Assembly: GCA_034428935.1 (NCBI GenBank)
Contig: DAOUHB010000155.1
Span: forward strand, 45,542 to 109,541
DNA: 64,000 nucleotides
From: JAAYZQ01 sp034428935
GTDB lineage: Bacteria; Chloroflexota; Anaerolineae; JAAYZQ01
Direction: 5' to 3'
Part shown: piece after piece, positions 6,590-14,522 of the stretch
Numbering within the stretch: the first letter of the stretch is position 1
Layout of the letters: each line of letters begins with the position of its first letter
Position numbers and translations under genes: made by a program
Notes under the pieces: generated by a model
The model's input: the letters and a program-made list of their open reading frames with translations, nothing else
Told to the model about the DNA's origin: nothing
The model's database searches: none

Positions 6590-9370
6590 TCATGGCCGCG
6601 GGGGATTCGGCACCTGGTACTCGGGCGGCGGCGTCTGCGGGATGAAGGGGTTGACCGAGGTATTACCATTGCGGAATCCAGAGTACTCCCGGAATGGCAC
6701 TCGCCCCGGCTCGAGCTCGCCCGTGCCCGGGCTCAGCTCCGACCCAGGCGTTTCGACGAGCCACGTGTCGGTGGTGTGACACTTGGAGCACTGGCCCCGG
6801 GAATGGCCCGAGGGCCGGTCCGCCGAATGGCAGGCCACGCAGTTGGTGTAGCCCGAGTGGTTAAAGGTGGCGTCTTCCCAGGAAACTGTCCCGTGGCAGT
6901 CAGAGCAGGAGCCGGGCCAGTGGCCGTCGGGGGCCGGGTGGCACGACGTGCAGTTGGAGAGGCCGTCGTGGGAAAACTCGTAATCAGGCCACGAAGTTGT
7001 GTTGTGACACAGCGAGCACTGATCGTCATAGTGTTTGTCCGGTGCCGGGTGGCACGAGGCACAGTCGCTGTCCGCCGGGTGAGGAACCTCGACGTTGCTC
7101 CAGTCGCAGGTGCAGTGACAGTCGGAGCATTGGCCCGGCCAGTGACCTACCGGTGCGACGTGGCAGGAGATGCAGTCCACGAGGCCGGTGTGCGATACAT
7201 CCAGCTGATGCCAGTCGGTCGTATCGTGGCAGTCGAGGCAGGGCCCGGCATAGTGACCGGGAGGCGCGGCGTGGCACACAGTGCAGTCCAGGAGACCGTT
7301 GTGCACGGCGCTGGTTGTGCCCCAATCGGTGGTGCTGTGGCAGTCGGTGCAGGCATTGTTGTAGTGTCCGGCCGGCGCCTGGTGGCAGTCGACACAACTT
7401 GTGAGCCCACTGTGGTTGATGTTGACCTGCTGCCAATCGCTCGTGTTGTGGCAGTTCTGGCAGCCGCCCGGGTAGTGTCCCGAGGGAGCCGGGTGGCAAG
7501 AGCTACAGGGGCTACCCCCGTCGTGGTACAGATTGCCCGAGTTCCAGTCGTCTGAGCTGTGGCAGTTGGAGCACTGGCCACCATAGTGACCGGCAGGCGC
7601 GTCGCGGCGGTGGCAGTCGACACAGTCCCCGAAGCCGCTGTGGTTGAACCACGCCTGTGTCCAGTCCACGGTATTGTGGCAGTTGGAGCACTGGCCCCGG
7701 TAATGGTCGGCCTTGCTGTGACACGACTGGCAGTCGGGCATGTCGGCGTGGTCGGGGGTTGCGCCTACCCAGTCAACGGTGTTGTGACACAGCGAGCACT
7801 GCCCGATGTAGTGCTCCAGTGGCCGGTCCTTGAGGTGGCAACTGGCACAGTCGGGAAGCCGGCTGTGATTGACGCTCACGTTTTGCCAGCCCTCTGTACT
7901 GTGGCAGAGGGTGCAATCGTAGTCATAGTGGTCGGCCTCGGCCGCATGGCATTCCACGCAGTTCCCTGCGGCGTGATCAAAGGTCATGCGCTGCCAGTCG
8001 GCGGTCGCGTGGCAGTCGGCGCAGCCGCTGTCGGGGTGATCGGCAGGCAGCTCGCTGCCTCCGTGGCAGGATGCGCAGTCATCCAGGCCGGTGTGGTCAA
8101 AGGCCACTCGCTGCCAGTCGTCGGTGCCGACGTGGCAGTTGCTGCACGTCTCGGGCCCCTGTTGCAGAAAGAGCGGGCGCGGCACCTCGCGGGCCAGGGC
8201 GGAAGGCATCCAGGCCGCGTACCACACATAGCTGTCCGGCCGCCAATAGTGGTCGGCCGGCACCTCGAGCTGGTGGCAGACAACGCAATCGCTCCCATCA
8301 GCGTGATCGTACTCCACCGGTTCCCAGCTCTCCGTGGTGTGGCAGCCGGCGCAGTCGCCCACGTAGTGCCCATCCAGGTCGCTCCTGGCCTGATGGCATG
8401 CCTGGCAGTCCTCGTAGCCGTTGTGGTCGAAGGAGGTCACCCGCCAGTCGGTGGTGCTGGTGTGGCACGCGATGCAGCGATCGGGCTGCCCAGGGCCGGC
8501 GGCAAAGGGCGGCGAGACGATCTCGAAGGGCTGGCCAACGAGGGAGTAGGTGCTCCTGGGGCGGGCATAGTGGTCGGCCGGACGCTCGTCCAGGTGGCAC
8601 GACTCGCACTCGACTACGCCGGCGTGGTCGAACTGCTGGGGATCCCAGCAGTCGGCAGAGTGACAGTCGTTGCAGGCGCCGCCAAAGTGCGCGGCATAGA
8701 TCGTGCTGTCCGGCGCCGTATGGCAGCCCTCGCAGTCGCGCGCCGTGTCCACGTACTTGCCGTCCCCATGGCACGCTTCGCACTCCACGTCCTGGTGGCC
8801 GGCCAGGAGAGGATAGGAATCGTGCTGAACGTCGGACCCGAGGAACGGGATCGGCTCGGCTTTGAGGAGCGAGTTGCCGGGTGGTGCGGGGACGGTGGCC
8901 TGCTGTACGGCGGGGGTCTGCTGCAGGGCGAGGACCGTGGCCGTGAGGCTCACGAGCACGGGCTCTTCCTGCATGGTCGCTTCGACGCCCGTCAACACGA
9001 CCTCGGCCTGGGCCAGGATCGCCTTGAACCTGCCGAAGAGGGCCTCTTGCCTGGCTTCTGGCGCGGCCTCCACGCGGCGCTGCGCCTGCTCCACTGCGGC
9101 CTGCAGTGCCACGCCTGCGGCGCGCAGGTGGTCCGGCTCCTCGGCACGGGCCAGGTCCGCGAGCCGGCGCTCGGCCAGGTCCATGGCCACCTCGGCGCGG
9201 CGCGCGTCGCCCGAGCTGAGCTGAAGGCGCCACTGCTCGGCCCTGTGCTGCACGGGGTAGAATGGCCCGCCCGGATGCAGAGGATACAGCTCGGAGAGCA
9301 CGATGAGGGCAAAGAGGACCATCATCGCCAGCACGTTCAGGGCCCCAAAGGCAATCAGGAGTTTTTTCAT
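6590..9370 (-). CDS. 33-heme c-type cytochrome with DUF5667-like N-terminus
   Basis: 926 aa. Residues 3-28 form an uncleaved signal anchor or membrane helix. Residues about 30-150 are helical with GGPFYPVQHRAEQWRLQL and AERRL, matching the DUF5667-like pattern of two other proteins here. From CEACH (197-201) to near residue 860 I count 33 CXXCH motifs. Most fall in units of about 40 aa with two hemes plus two extra His (xHxG and GHY/GHW), fitting bis-His ligation. The C-terminal ~60 residues are Pro/Gly-rich with no heme motif. ATG at 9370 follows GGAGGTAAGGCT and overlaps the upstream stop (ATGA). Likely an extracellular electron conduit; acceptor unknown. Confidence 0.93.
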   Translation of the reverse strand: MKKLLIAFGALNVLAMMVLFALIVLSELYPLHPGGPFYPVQHRAEQWRLQLSSGDARRAEVAMDLAERRLADLARAEEPDHLRAAGVALQAAVEQAQRRVEAAPEARQEALFGRFKAILAQAEVVLTGVEATMQEEPVLVSLTATVLALQQTPAVQQATVPAPPGNSLLKAEPIPFLGSDVQHDSYPLLAGHQDVECEACHGDGKYVDTARDCEGCHTAPDSTIYAAHFGGACNDCHSADCWDPQQFDHAGVVECESCHLDERPADHYARPRSTYSLVGQPFEIVSPPFAAGPGQPDRCIACHTSTTDWRVTSFDHNGYEDCQACHQARSDLDGHYVGDCAGCHTTESWEPVEYDHADGSDCVVCHQLEVPADHYWRPDSYVWYAAWMPSALAREVPRPLFLQQGPETCSNCHVGTDDWQRVAFDHTGLDDCASCHGGSELPADHPDSGCADCHATADWQRMTFDHAAGNCVECHAAEADHYDYDCTLCHSTEGWQNVSVNHSRLPDCASCHLKDRPLEHYIGQCSLCHNTVDWVGATPDHADMPDCQSCHSKADHYRGQCSNCHNTVDWTQAWFNHSGFGDCVDCHRRDAPAGHYGGQCSNCHSSDDWNSGNLYHDGGSPCSSCHPAPSGHYPGGCQNCHNTSDWQQVNINHSGLTSCVDCHQAPAGHYNNACTDCHSTTDWGTTSAVHNGLLDCTVCHAAPPGHYAGPCLDCHDTTDWHQLDVSHTGLVDCISCHVAPVGHWPGQCSDCHCTCDWSNVEVPHPADSDCASCHPAPDKHYDDQCSLCHNTTSWPDYEFSHDGLSNCTSCHPAPDGHWPGSCSDCHGTVSWEDATFNHSGYTNCVACHSADRPSGHSRGQCSKCHTTDTWLVETPGSELSPGTGELEPGRVPFREYSGFRNGNTSVNPFIPQTPPPEYQVPNPPRP

Positions 9371-10425
9371 AGCCTTACCTCCAATGGCGAGCATCCAGCA
9401 GTACCATCCTGCTGTGTCGGATCAGCGGACGGGTGCCGCGGGGTTGGGCCTGGTGTTCCACACGAGTGACAGAAGAGGGCGCCTGCTCGCAGGGCGGTCC
9501 CACATCTGGAACAAACCAGGACGCTGCTCCGTCCGTGTGCCGGCGAGGATCGAGGCGCTCGCCAGGCTGCGTAGGCCGCACCCAGTACCAGGAGCGCCAG
9601 GCCCGCACCGGCCAACAGGCCCAACAGCGAGCCGGATTGGGGCTGGCGGGTTGTTGCGGCCGGAGCCGCCATGGCCGGCATTGTCGGTGCCTGGGCATCC
9701 TCCAGGGCCATCACTTGCTGCCAGGAGAGCGAGGGATCCGGGTCGGCCTTGGTGTAGCGCACGGCGACGGTCACGTCCTCGCCGGCCGCCACCCGCCCAA
9801 CCTGGATCTGGTGGTAGGTCAGCCCCAGGGAGCTGTCCACACGATTGGTCGCCGGGTGCGGCTCCACCTGGAAGCTGGTGGCCCGGGCGGGCTCCTGCAC
9901 TTCCAGGAGCAGATCGTCGACGGGGTAGAGACTGCTCAGAGTGTATGTGAACTCTTTGTCGGCGCCTGCCGCCAGCGGATCGTAGTAGTACTCGTAGAAA
10001 AAGTGGGCGTTGGTCAGGGTATAGGTGACTGCCTGCCAACGGGGATCGGCCCCGTCAGGCAGCGCCTCGTACTCCTGGGTCAAGGTGCCCCCGTCCATGC
10101 TCATGACGGCCATCTGATTGATGCTCGCCTCTCGTGGCAGGCGAAAAGTAACCTTTGCCGGAAGGGCGTCAGACTCGGCAAGCCTTCCCTGGACGACGAC
10201 CAGAACGCGAGGATTGTCGAATTCAGGCATCACCTGGACGCGCAGGATCTGGATGTGAAGGTCAGCCTGGGCGGACAGAGACCGCGCCACCCCTCCGGTT
10301 CCCGGTTCCCGGGCAAAGGCCAGCGGGCCAGGGGCCAGGAGCGCCAGGCAGACGATGATTCCGAGGCAGGCAAGGGCCCGGCCTCGCCTGGCGGTCCTGC
10401 TTGCCGAAAGGCTCTCAGTCCTCAT
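9367..10425 (-). CDS. Membrane protein: signal peptide, external domain, TM helix, zinc ribbon
   Basis: 352 aa, not a family I can name. A signal peptide or first helix (about 16-36) is followed by a beta-rich external domain of ~220 residues, one membrane helix (about 266-288, LLGLLAGAGLALLVLGAAY), and a C-terminal zinc ribbon with Cys305, Cys308, Cys319 and Cys322 that should face the cytoplasm. It has no heme motif. It lies between the 12-heme and 33-heme genes, overlapping the first by 11 bp and the second by 4 bp, so it is almost certainly co-translated with them. A role in assembly, anchoring or signalling for the cytochromes is possible. ATG at 10425 follows GGGAG. Confidence 0.75.
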   Translation of the reverse strand: MRTESLSASRTARRGRALACLGIIVCLALLAPGPLAFAREPGTGGVARSLSAQADLHIQILRVQVMPEFDNPRVLVVVQGRLAESDALPAKVTFRLPREASINQMAVMSMDGGTLTQEYEALPDGADPRWQAVTYTLTNAHFFYEYYYDPLAAGADKEFTYTLSSLYPVDDLLLEVQEPARATSFQVEPHPATNRVDSSLGLTYHQIQVGRVAAGEDVTVAVRYTKADPDPSLSWQQVMALEDAQAPTMPAMAAPAATTRQPQSGSLLGLLAGAGLALLVLGAAYAAWRAPRSSPAHGRSSVLVCSRCGTALRAGALFCHSCGTPGPTPRHPSADPTQQDGTAGCSPLEVRL

Positions 10426-11515
10426 CACCGGCTCTCCCTTCCCAGGCCTGGGGCTCCTGCTCCACCGGCCCCGGGACAGACTTGCGGGCAATCTCGCCTG
10501 CCTCGCCCGACTGGCCGGTGGGATGGCACAGGGCGCAGCCTTCGATCTCTTCTTCGGCGATGCCCTCTTCCAGGTGCAGCCGGCGCATCTCGGCCGGCTC
10601 GTGGTCGTGGCAGCCGTAGCAACTGACGGCAGTGTAGGTCTCCACGTGGCAGGTGCGGCATTCAAGGCGCTCCTCGCTGCCGTGGTCCAGATAAAACAGG
10701 TGCTGCCGCAGCTCGGCCGGTGCCCAGGCCATCGTGCCGTGGCAGCGAGCGCAGTCCAGGCCAAAGGCCCCGGCGTGCACCTCCGGCTCCTGATGGCAGT
10801 CGGCACAGGTGCGCGGCACCGGCGCAAAGGTCTGGTCCACGTGGCATCCCTCACACTCCAGGCTTTCATGGCCTCCGTCGATCACAAAGACCTGGGCGTG
10901 GTCCAGTCCGATCATGCGGTCGCGGCCATCGTGGCAGCCCAGGCAGTTGCCGCCGAAGCGATCTGCGTGCTCGCCCATGTAGTGGGGGTCCTGGCCGTCG
11001 TGACAGGTGGTACAGTCCACCGACTCGGGCGCAAAGGTCCCCTCCGAGTGGCACCGCTCGCACGTGAGGTTCGTGCCGTCATAGTCGAGTTGGTGCCGGG
11101 CCAGGCTAAAGCCCGTGAGGCGCTCGTGGTTGATGTTCACAAAGGGGACGGCGCTGATTACCGCCTCGCGCCCCTGGTGCTCAATGTGACACGACTGGCA
11201 CTTGTCGGTGCCGGGCAAGAGGCCGTGCAACCCGCTGGCCTCCGCCCTCTGCCTGGCAATGTCCTGGTGGCACTCCTGGCAGCGATTGGCCGAAAGGCAG
11301 CGGACCGGGGCGTGGCAGTGCATGCAGTCTTTTTCGAATTCTGCGTGAGACTCGTAGCCGTTCAACACCACCCCCGACTGGGCGCTCGACAGAGGGCCGG
11401 GATCGTAGTTCTTTTTGAAACCGTAAGCGCCGCCACCGGTGCCCAGCATGACCACCAGGAGCACCAGGTTGCGGCTTTTGGCGGAGCGGAAGATTTTGAT
11501 CAGGTCGAGTTTCAT
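10415..11515 (-). CDS. 12-heme c-type cytochrome
   Basis: 366 aa. An N-terminal signal anchor (about 15-35) is followed by 12 CXXCH motifs, from CMHCH to CALCH. Many nearby His residues (HIEHQG, NINHERL, GLDHAQ, FYLDHG) could be distal ligands. The last ~95 residues (CADCH, CARCH, CRTCH, CYGCH, CALCH) are clearly homologous to the same part of the next upstream protein, the 6-heme cytochrome. The tail after the last heme is acidic. Likely an electron carrier between the bc-type complex and the 33-heme protein. It starts 35 bp after the 6-heme gene. Confidence 0.93.
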   Translation of the reverse strand: MKLDLIKIFRSAKSRNLVLLVVMLGTGGGAYGFKKNYDPGPLSSAQSGVVLNGYESHAEFEKDCMHCHAPVRCLSANRCQECHQDIARQRAEASGLHGLLPGTDKCQSCHIEHQGREAVISAVPFVNINHERLTGFSLARHQLDYDGTNLTCERCHSEGTFAPESVDCTTCHDGQDPHYMGEHADRFGGNCLGCHDGRDRMIGLDHAQVFVIDGGHESLECEGCHVDQTFAPVPRTCADCHQEPEVHAGAFGLDCARCHGTMAWAPAELRQHLFYLDHGSEERLECRTCHVETYTAVSCYGCHDHEPAEMRRLHLEEGIAEEEIEGCALCHPTGQSGEAGEIARKSVPGPVEQEPQAWEGRAGDED

Positions 11516-11550
11516 CGTGTTCGCACTCCTGCTCAGGACGCCTGCGAGGT

Positions 11551-12513
11551 CTATTTGCCCCGCACTCTCGCATCTGGGTCGTTGTCAGTCCCGTCGCTTT
11601 CCTGTTCTCCAGGATAGTCCGGGGCGGTCGGGGCTTCGAGGGACGGGATCTCGTCGCCCAGGATCTGGTCGGCCGGCTGCCAGTTGGCGTCGGCGCCACC
11701 CTGGCCCGAAAGGCCATAGCCCAGGGCTGCCGCTTCGCCTTCCAGGCCGGTGGGGTGGCAGGTGGCACAGGGCTCCAGCTCTTCGATGCCCTCCGCCAGG
11801 TGGACGGCCTGCATGTCGTCCGGGACGTGGTCGTGGCAGCCGTAGCAGGTGTTGGTCGCATAGCTCTCGACGTGGCACGTCTGGCACGACACCTTGCCCT
11901 CGTCGCCGTGGTCGAGGAAGAAGGTATGGCGGGTGAGCAGGGCCGGTTTCCACGCCTGGAGCGTGTGGCAGCGAGAGCAGTTGAGGCCAAAGCGCTCGGC
12001 GTGCACGTCGGGCTCTTCGTGGCAGGCGCGACACTCGTGGGGGTCCTCGCCGGTGCCTTCCATTGTGGCCAGCTCCTCGTCGGGCGACCTGATCTCTGGC
12101 GGCTCGACCCCCCGGTTCGCGGCCAGGTCATCCACTCGCTCCCAGTCGCCGTTCATGATCAGCGTGATCAGGCTCTCCACCTGGTAGTGGTTGAGGCTGC
12201 CGCCCTCGTCCACGTGCCAGGCCGACATCACCGTGCCGTGGGGCGAGTGGGCCACGATGTCGTACAGGGCGCTGCGGCTCGCCCGCCCCTCGCCGAGCTG
12301 GTTGAGAGACGGCATGGAGCCGATTCCCTCGCCGCCATGACCGTGACACGCGGCACAGTTGTCGAGGTACATGGCGGCGCCGTCGGCGGTAAAGCGCGCC
12401 TGCAACTGGCCCTGGGCGCCAGCCATGCGCCGCGGCTCCAGTAGGGCATAGACGGGCAAGGCGATTACAAGGACCAACAATGCAACCAGACTGACGGTGT
12501 AATACCTGTTCAT
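11551..12513 (-). CDS. 6-heme cytochrome c: monoheme domain fused to a pentaheme domain
   Basis: 320 aa. Signal anchor (about 6-25), then a class I-like monoheme domain (CAACHGHGGEG, with a candidate Met ligand in VMSAWH). A pentaheme region follows with CRACH, CSRCH, CQTCH, CYGCH and CATCH, ending in CHPTG as in the 12-heme protein. Its place directly after the Rieske and cytochrome b genes suggests it takes the role of cytochrome c1/f in a bc-type complex; this is inferred. The C-terminal ~50 residues are acidic without a heme motif. GGAAAGG precedes the ATG. Confidence 0.92.
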   Translation of the reverse strand: MNRYYTVSLVALLVLVIALPVYALLEPRRMAGAQGQLQARFTADGAAMYLDNCAACHGHGGEGIGSMPSLNQLGEGRASRSALYDIVAHSPHGTVMSAWHVDEGGSLNHYQVESLITLIMNGDWERVDDLAANRGVEPPEIRSPDEELATMEGTGEDPHECRACHEEPDVHAERFGLNCSRCHTLQAWKPALLTRHTFFLDHGDEGKVSCQTCHVESYATNTCYGCHDHVPDDMQAVHLAEGIEELEPCATCHPTGLEGEAAALGYGLSGQGGADANWQPADQILGDEIPSLEAPTAPDYPGEQESDGTDNDPDARVRGK

Positions 12514-12537
12514 CGATCGGCCTTTCCAGTCTTGGCC

Positions 12538-13086
12538 CTAAAAGGACGCCTGGGCAAAAGGCTCAGCCGGGCAGTAGGCCAGTTGAGCCTGCTCGAAGGT
12601 CTTGCGCTGCTGCACCTGGGAAGTGTTCACGCGAACCAGGTTGTTCTCGAAGTGGATGGGAAAGGTGTCCAGGGGGCGAGGAACCGGTGGACCCTCAAAG
12701 TTGCCATAGAAGTCAAAGCTGGCGGCGTGGCAGGGACACACGAATTCGTTCTCCGCCGGAACCCAGTTCACCGTGCAGCCCAGGTGCGTGCAGCGGTTAT
12801 AGACGGCCAGGAACCCGCCGTCGGGGGCGCGGATGAGAAAAAAGCGCTCATGCTCGAACTCGGTCACCGAGCCTGGCTGAAAGTCGTCGATGGCGCCGGC
12901 CGTGACCAGGCCGCCATACTCGCCCTCCAGGCTGCGGGCGCGCAAGAAGACAAAACCCACCCCGCCGGCCTCCACGAGCGCCAACGCGCCCAGGGCGCCG
13001 ACGCCGAGGCGCAGAAACCCACGTCGAGACAGCCGGCCCGGCGCTTGAGCCTGGTCCTGGGGATCAGTGTTGCATGCTGAGCTCAT
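12538..13086 (-). CDS. Rieske iron-sulfur protein
   Basis: 182 aa. A twin-arginine signal (SRRGFLRLGVGALGALAL, about 20-45) acts as membrane anchor. The 2Fe-2S ligands are Cys99-His101 in CTHLGC and Cys117/His120 in CPCH; the extra Cys104 and Cys119 form the usual disulfide. With the cytochrome b 17 bp upstream it forms the core of a quinol-oxidising bc-type complex. ATG at 13086 follows AGGAGGAATC. Nothing is missing from the motif, so it should be functional. Confidence 0.95.
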   Translation of the reverse strand: MSSACNTDPQDQAQAPGRLSRRGFLRLGVGALGALALVEAGGVGFVFLRARSLEGEYGGLVTAGAIDDFQPGSVTEFEHERFFLIRAPDGGFLAVYNRCTHLGCTVNWVPAENEFVCPCHAASFDFYGNFEGPPVPRPLDTFPIHFENNLVRVNTSQVQQRKTFEQAQLAYCPAEPFAQASF

Positions 13087-13103
13087 GATTCCTCCTGCAA
13101 AGC

Positions 13104-14450
13104 TTAGAAGGGCAGCGCCAGGGCCATGTTGGCACCCCGGAAAAAGACGCCCACGATGGTCAGAACGACCAGGGCGACGACGACAAAGGCAAACAGCCCC
13201 ACCAGGGCCTCGCCATGCCGCGCCCGGAACAGGAGCCGGCCCAGGCCATAGACCGCGGCCAGGCCGGCCACGGTGGCCAGGAACGGCACCAGCCCGGTGG
13301 AGACGAGAAGGGGGGCCGTGGGCAGCCAGGCCGTCAGATCCAGCCAGAACTCGTCGACGATGACGAGGACAGGCACGAGGTCGAGGGCCAGTACTGCTCC
13401 CAGGATGGCTGCCCGCCGGCCCCGATGCGAGCGGAAGTAGAGCCCGATGTCGCCGGCTTGCCGGTCGGCAAAGGGCAGCACCGCGGCACCGGCCACGACG
13501 ACGAGCACGAGGGCGATGGCCGCCAGGGGATGCATGTGTAGCAGGATCTCTTGCAGCCCGGCAAAGTACCAGGCGGCCTTGGCCGGGTTTGGCGGATGGG
13601 CCGGATTGGCAATGTCGCCCAGGGGCGCCGGCAGCAGCATGGCCCACAGGACCACGACGGCGAGCAGGATGGTCGCGGCCGCCGTCTCGCGCTGCACCAG
13701 GTGCGGGATGGTCGACACGGGCCGTTCGGCGGGCGCGTTTTCGGCCACAGGCCGCGAGATGCCGCCGTCCTTGCGCACCCGCCAGAAGTGATAGCCCATC
13801 GCGGCCGCGGCCAGGGCCGGCAGAACGGCTACGTGGAGGGCGTAAAAGTTGCTGAGGGCGCCCTGGCCCACGTCCGGCCCGGCCAGGACCAGGCGGCTGA
13901 GGGATTCGCCTACCAGGGGAACGTAGGCGATGAGGCTGGTGGAGACGGTGACCGCCCAGTAGGCGAGCTGATCCCAGGGCAGCAGGTAGCCGGTAAAGTT
14001 AAAGACCAGTACCAACACCAGGAGCAGCGTGCCCACCAACCAGTTGAGGGCCCGGCCGGCCTTGAAGCCGCCGGTCAAGAAGACGCGGATGAGGTGCAAG
14101 AAGACCGTGACGACCAGCAGGTTGGCGGACCAGTGGTGGATGCCGCGGATCAGGGAGCCAAAGGCCACCTGGGCCTCCAGCATCTGGATGCTGCTGTAGG
14201 CCCGGTCGATGGTGGGCTCGTAGCGGAACATGAGCAGGATGCCCGAGAGGCCCAGGCAAAGGGCCAGCGCCGCCGACAATCCGCCCAGGCCCCAGGTGTA
14301 GCCCAGGCGCAGGGCCCCGGCAGGCACCCGCGGCGGGTGCAGGTGCAGGATCAGGCTGTTGGCCGTGGCCCCGACGCGGCTGCGGCCGCCCCTCCGGGGG
14401 CGGCGCGCCCGTCCTTGCCCTTCTTCCCACGTCTTGGCTGTGACTTCCAT
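13104..14450 (-). CDS. Cytochrome b of a bc/b6f-type complex
   Basis: 448 aa, about eight to ten membrane helices. Heme b ligands are His105 or 106 with His119, and His206 with His221. The 14 residues between His206 and His221 match the b6-type spacing rather than the 13 of mitochondrial cytochrome b. The Qo segment reads NPAKAAWYFAGLQEIL (Trp-Tyr at about 294-295) in place of PEWY, as in some menaquinol-oxidising complexes. It is one continuous protein, not split as in cyanobacterial b6 plus subunit IV. No clear ribosome site precedes the ATG. It transfers electrons from quinol toward the multiheme proteins downstream. Confidence 0.94.
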   Translation of the reverse strand: MEVTAKTWEEGQGRARRPRRGGRSRVGATANSLILHLHPPRVPAGALRLGYTWGLGGLSAALALCLGLSGILLMFRYEPTIDRAYSSIQMLEAQVAFGSLIRGIHHWSANLLVVTVFLHLIRVFLTGGFKAGRALNWLVGTLLLVLVLVFNFTGYLLPWDQLAYWAVTVSTSLIAYVPLVGESLSRLVLAGPDVGQGALSNFYALHVAVLPALAAAAMGYHFWRVRKDGGISRPVAENAPAERPVSTIPHLVQRETAAATILLAVVVLWAMLLPAPLGDIANPAHPPNPAKAAWYFAGLQEILLHMHPLAAIALVLVVVAGAAVLPFADRQAGDIGLYFRSHRGRRAAILGAVLALDLVPVLVIVDEFWLDLTAWLPTAPLLVSTGLVPFLATVAGLAAVYGLGRLLFRARHGEALVGLFAFVVVALVVLTIVGVFFRGANMALALPF

Positions 14451-14472
14451 TGCAGTGCAGCGCTCCGATCCT

Positions 14473-14508
14473 GTGGGGTACGGCCAGCACGTCCTGGCCG
14501 TACCCCAC
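14473..14508 (-). other. Perfect 15-bp intercistronic hairpin
   Basis: GTGGGGTACGGCCAG (14473-14487) pairs fully with 14494-14508 around a 6-nt loop. It fills most of the 72 bp between the 1111-aa secreted protein gene and cytochrome b. No U-run follows on the minus strand, so an mRNA-stabilising or attenuating element is more likely than a plain terminator. Confidence 0.6.
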
Positions 14509-14522
14509 GCTTGTGCCGCGCT

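Noticed and set aside
6600..9370. Heme repeats as a CRISPR-like or tandem DNA repeat
   Set aside because: The repeats follow protein structure (CXXCH units) with changing DNA sequence and no constant spacers.
7559..9469. 636-codon open frame on the plus strand opposite the 33-heme gene
   Set aside because: It is a shadow of the heme repeats: the minus frame has 33 CXXCH motifs and a ribosome site, while this frame has a repetitive Val/Ala/Gly composition and no start signal.
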